Of a DNA stretch of 64,000 bases, positions 62,582-64,000 are shown in pieces; positions within the stretch are counted from its first letter, which is position 1, and each line of letters starts with the position of its first letter. The stretch spans positions 682,001-746,000 of the forward strand of contig NZ_VIRG01000066.1 of the NCBI RefSeq assembly GCF_008107695.1, written 5' to 3'. Made by a program: the position numbers and the translations under genes. The notes beneath the pieces were generated by a model. That model was not told where the DNA came from, searched no databases, and saw only the letters and a list, made by a program, of their open reading frames with translations. Source of the DNA: Stappia sp. BW2 (lineage in GTDB: Bacteria; Pseudomonadota; Alphaproteobacteria; Rhizobiales; Stappiaceae).

Positions 62582-64000
62582 GTGGACCCCAGACAGGTAG
62601 AAAATCAGGCTTACGATAGAGCGTCGGTTCAAGGCCGCGATGCCATTGCCCTGGACGTCCTGTCCATTTTTCAGGTCCTGCGCCGCCGTATCTTTCTGAT
62701 CGCCGCCATAGCTTTTGTCTTCGCCGCCCTGACGGCAGCCTTCTCGTTGACCATCACCCCGATCTTCAGGGCGTCTTCGCAAGTTATGTTCGACCCGACA
62801 GTGCGGCAGCCGTTTGACGATCCGAACCGCCCCTCCCGATCCGGACCAGGCTCGGAAGTGATCGACAGCCAGATTTCGGTCATTCATTCCGACACGGTGC
62901 TGCGTCCCGTCGCCCGTGAGAACAACCTGGCCGAAGACCCTTATTTCGGCGAAGGATCGCCGAGCCTCCTGAGCCAGTTCAAAAGCCTGATCTTCGGCAA
63001 GACCAAGAAAGACGCCGAGACGCTTGAAGCGCAGGAAACCGCAGCGGTCGGCGCCCTTGCCGATGCAACGATCGTCAAAAGGGTTGGCCAAACCTTTGTC
63101 ATCAATATTTCAGCGGAATCGCCTTCTCCGGTTCAAGCTGCCGTTCTGGCGAATTCAATTGCCGAAAGCTACCTGTCCGACCAGAAACGGCAGATCGATC
63201 AGGCCTCGGAAGAAGCAGCTACCCAGATCGATGACCGGCTGGTGGATTTGCGAGATCGTTTGCGGCAGGCTGAAGAAGCAACCCAGAAGTTCCGTGCAGC
63301 CAACAAGCTTCAGAACTCCGACGAAGGCTCTCTGCTGACGGGTCAGGAACTGACCGGGCTGAACGCCAGGCTGATCGACGCCCGCGCGGCACTCGCCGAA
63401 GCGACCGCAAAATACGATGAGATCCAGCGGGTGCTGAAAAGCGGTGTCGATGCGGGATCCATCGGTGACGTCGTCAATTCGCCAACGATCTCCTCACTGC
63501 GGCAGCAATATGCGACCGCTGCACGCACGGAAGCCCAGTTGATGGCCGATCTGCTGCCGTCGCATCCGTCAGTGGTGCAGGCCAGATCCCAGCTTACTCG
63601 GCTGCGCAATCTCATTCGTGACGAAATCAAACGGATTGCAGATTCGACGCGTATCGATGTTCAGGTCAATCAGGAACGGGTTTCCAGGCTCGAGCAGCAA
63701 CTGGATTCCACGCGAAACCTCTCCGACGTCGATCAAGCGGCGTCGATCCAGTTACGTGAACTGGAAACGGAAGCTCAGGCCACCCGGCAGCTTTACGAGA
63801 TCGCACTGAGCCGGGCCAAGGAAATCTCGCAGCTCGACCAGGTGGTCCTTCCCAACGTCCGCATCATTTCTCCGGCGATCCCGCCGGAAAGCCCGGTCTA
63901 CCCGAAACGCAAGCTCATGGTCATTCTGGCCGGCATTCTGGGTCTGCTCGTCGGCACGATAATCGCGGTTGCCGGCGAAGCGATCCGCATTGCCAAAAAA
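62582..64000 (+). CDS. Wzc/ExoP-type polysaccharide chain-length protein (partial, N-terminal part)
   Basis: The reading frame from GTG 62582 runs to the window end (473 residues). AGGTGA lies 6 bases before. A short cytoplasmic N-terminus is followed by TM1 (FLIAAIAFVFAALTAAFSL), a Wzz domain (VMFDPTVRQPFDDPNR, DSQISVIHSDTVLRPVAREN), two coiled coils (about 200-240 and 335-400) and a second TM at 440-465 (KLMVILAGILGLLVGTII), with PPESPVYPKRK, the Pro-rich motif, before it. It probably continues into a BY-kinase domain outside the window. It controls EPS chain length and export. Confidence 0.86.
   Translation, partial: MDPRQVENQAYDRASVQGRDAIALDVLSIFQVLRRRIFLIAAIAFVFAALTAAFSLTITPIFRASSQVMFDPTVRQPFDDPNRPSRSGPGSEVIDSQISVIHSDTVLRPVARENNLAEDPYFGEGSPSLLSQFKSLIFGKTKKDAETLEAQETAAVGALADATIVKRVGQTFVINISAESPSPVQAAVLANSIAESYLSDQKRQIDQASEEAATQIDDRLVDLRDRLRQAEEATQKFRAANKLQNSDEGSLLTGQELTGLNARLIDARAALAEATAKYDEIQRVLKSGVDAGSIGDVVNSPTISSLRQQYATAARTEAQLMADLLPSHPSVVQARSQLTRLRNLIRDEIKRIADSTRIDVQVNQERVSRLEQQLDSTRNLSDVDQAASIQLRELETEAQATRQLYEIALSRAKEISQLDQVVLPNVRIISPAIPPESPVYPKRKLMVILAGILGLLVGTIIAVAGEAIRIAKK

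Overview
The window looks like part of an alphaproteobacterial chromosome, probably a marine Roseibium/Labrenzia-type (Stappiaceae) or related Hyphomicrobiales organism. This is inferred from the block murA-DUF2948-hisD-UPF0262-low-Mr phosphatase-infA-maf-yacG, the high-GC codon use of the core genes, and the small alphaproteobacterial families present. No 16S rRNA lies in the window, so the genus is a guess.

Layout. (1) About 1-9,430 is core: the start of a periplasmic 5'-nucleotidase, then the reverse-strand block from murA (8181) down to yacG (990), ending in a clear intrinsic terminator. (2) A tRNA-Thr(GGT) gene at 9,429 carries an integration site. A 28-bp repeat of its 3' end recurs at 22,691, bounding a 13.2-kb island with a tyrosine integrase, a serine recombinase, a trypsin-like protease and a type I restriction-modification operon. 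That operon (hsdR, hsdM, hsdS) continues through 4-bp overlaps into a possible nuclease-fold protein and an Mrr-type nuclease. hsdM is frameshifted in a G7 tract, and mrr is broken twice. (3) Just past the repeat, a second integrase is cut off by an IS3-family element (24,269-25,474). The IS has no target duplication, so the rest of a second, tandem island seems to have been lost. (4) 25.5-41.1 kb is a reverse-strand capsule locus: ABC export genes (kpsM, kpsT, kpsE), a one-domain KpsC-like Kdo transferase, nonulosonic (sialic-like) acid genes (neuB, a neuA-HAD fusion), two DUF6716-type glycosyltransferases, an FkbH-like protein, a nucleotide-sugar dehydrogenase, a sialyltransferase-like protein, a family 2 glycosyltransferase and a methyltransferase. 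Its distal part is clearly AT-rich. (5) 41.7-44 kb holds an Hsp70-like protein, a DUF1905 protein and a GcvR-like ACT protein. (6) 44.6-56.5 kb is a cobalamin (corrin ring) cluster. It combines CbiX, CbiD, CbiG (fused to CobJ) and CobK, the early-cobalt ('anaerobic') set, and neither CobG nor CobN is in the window. (7) 56.5-64 kb is an exopolysaccharide cluster: WecG/TagA-type and family 4 glycosyltransferases, a WcaF-like acetyltransferase, a membrane-anchored GH5 enzyme, a Wzy/WaaL-type polymerase and a Wzc/ExoP-type chain-length protein that runs off the window.

How the genes work together. The capsule operon would make a CMP-activated nonulosonic acid, polymerise it or add it to a Kdo-primed lipid, and export it through KpsMT-KpsE. 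The cob cluster would take uroporphyrinogen III (CobA) through cobalt insertion (CbiX), ring methylations (CobI, CobJ, CobM, CobL), contraction (CbiG, CbiD), reduction (CobK), methyl migration (CobH) and a,c-amidation (CobB). The tRNA-Thr island is a defence cargo whose modification and Mrr modules are at present disrupted in this sequence.
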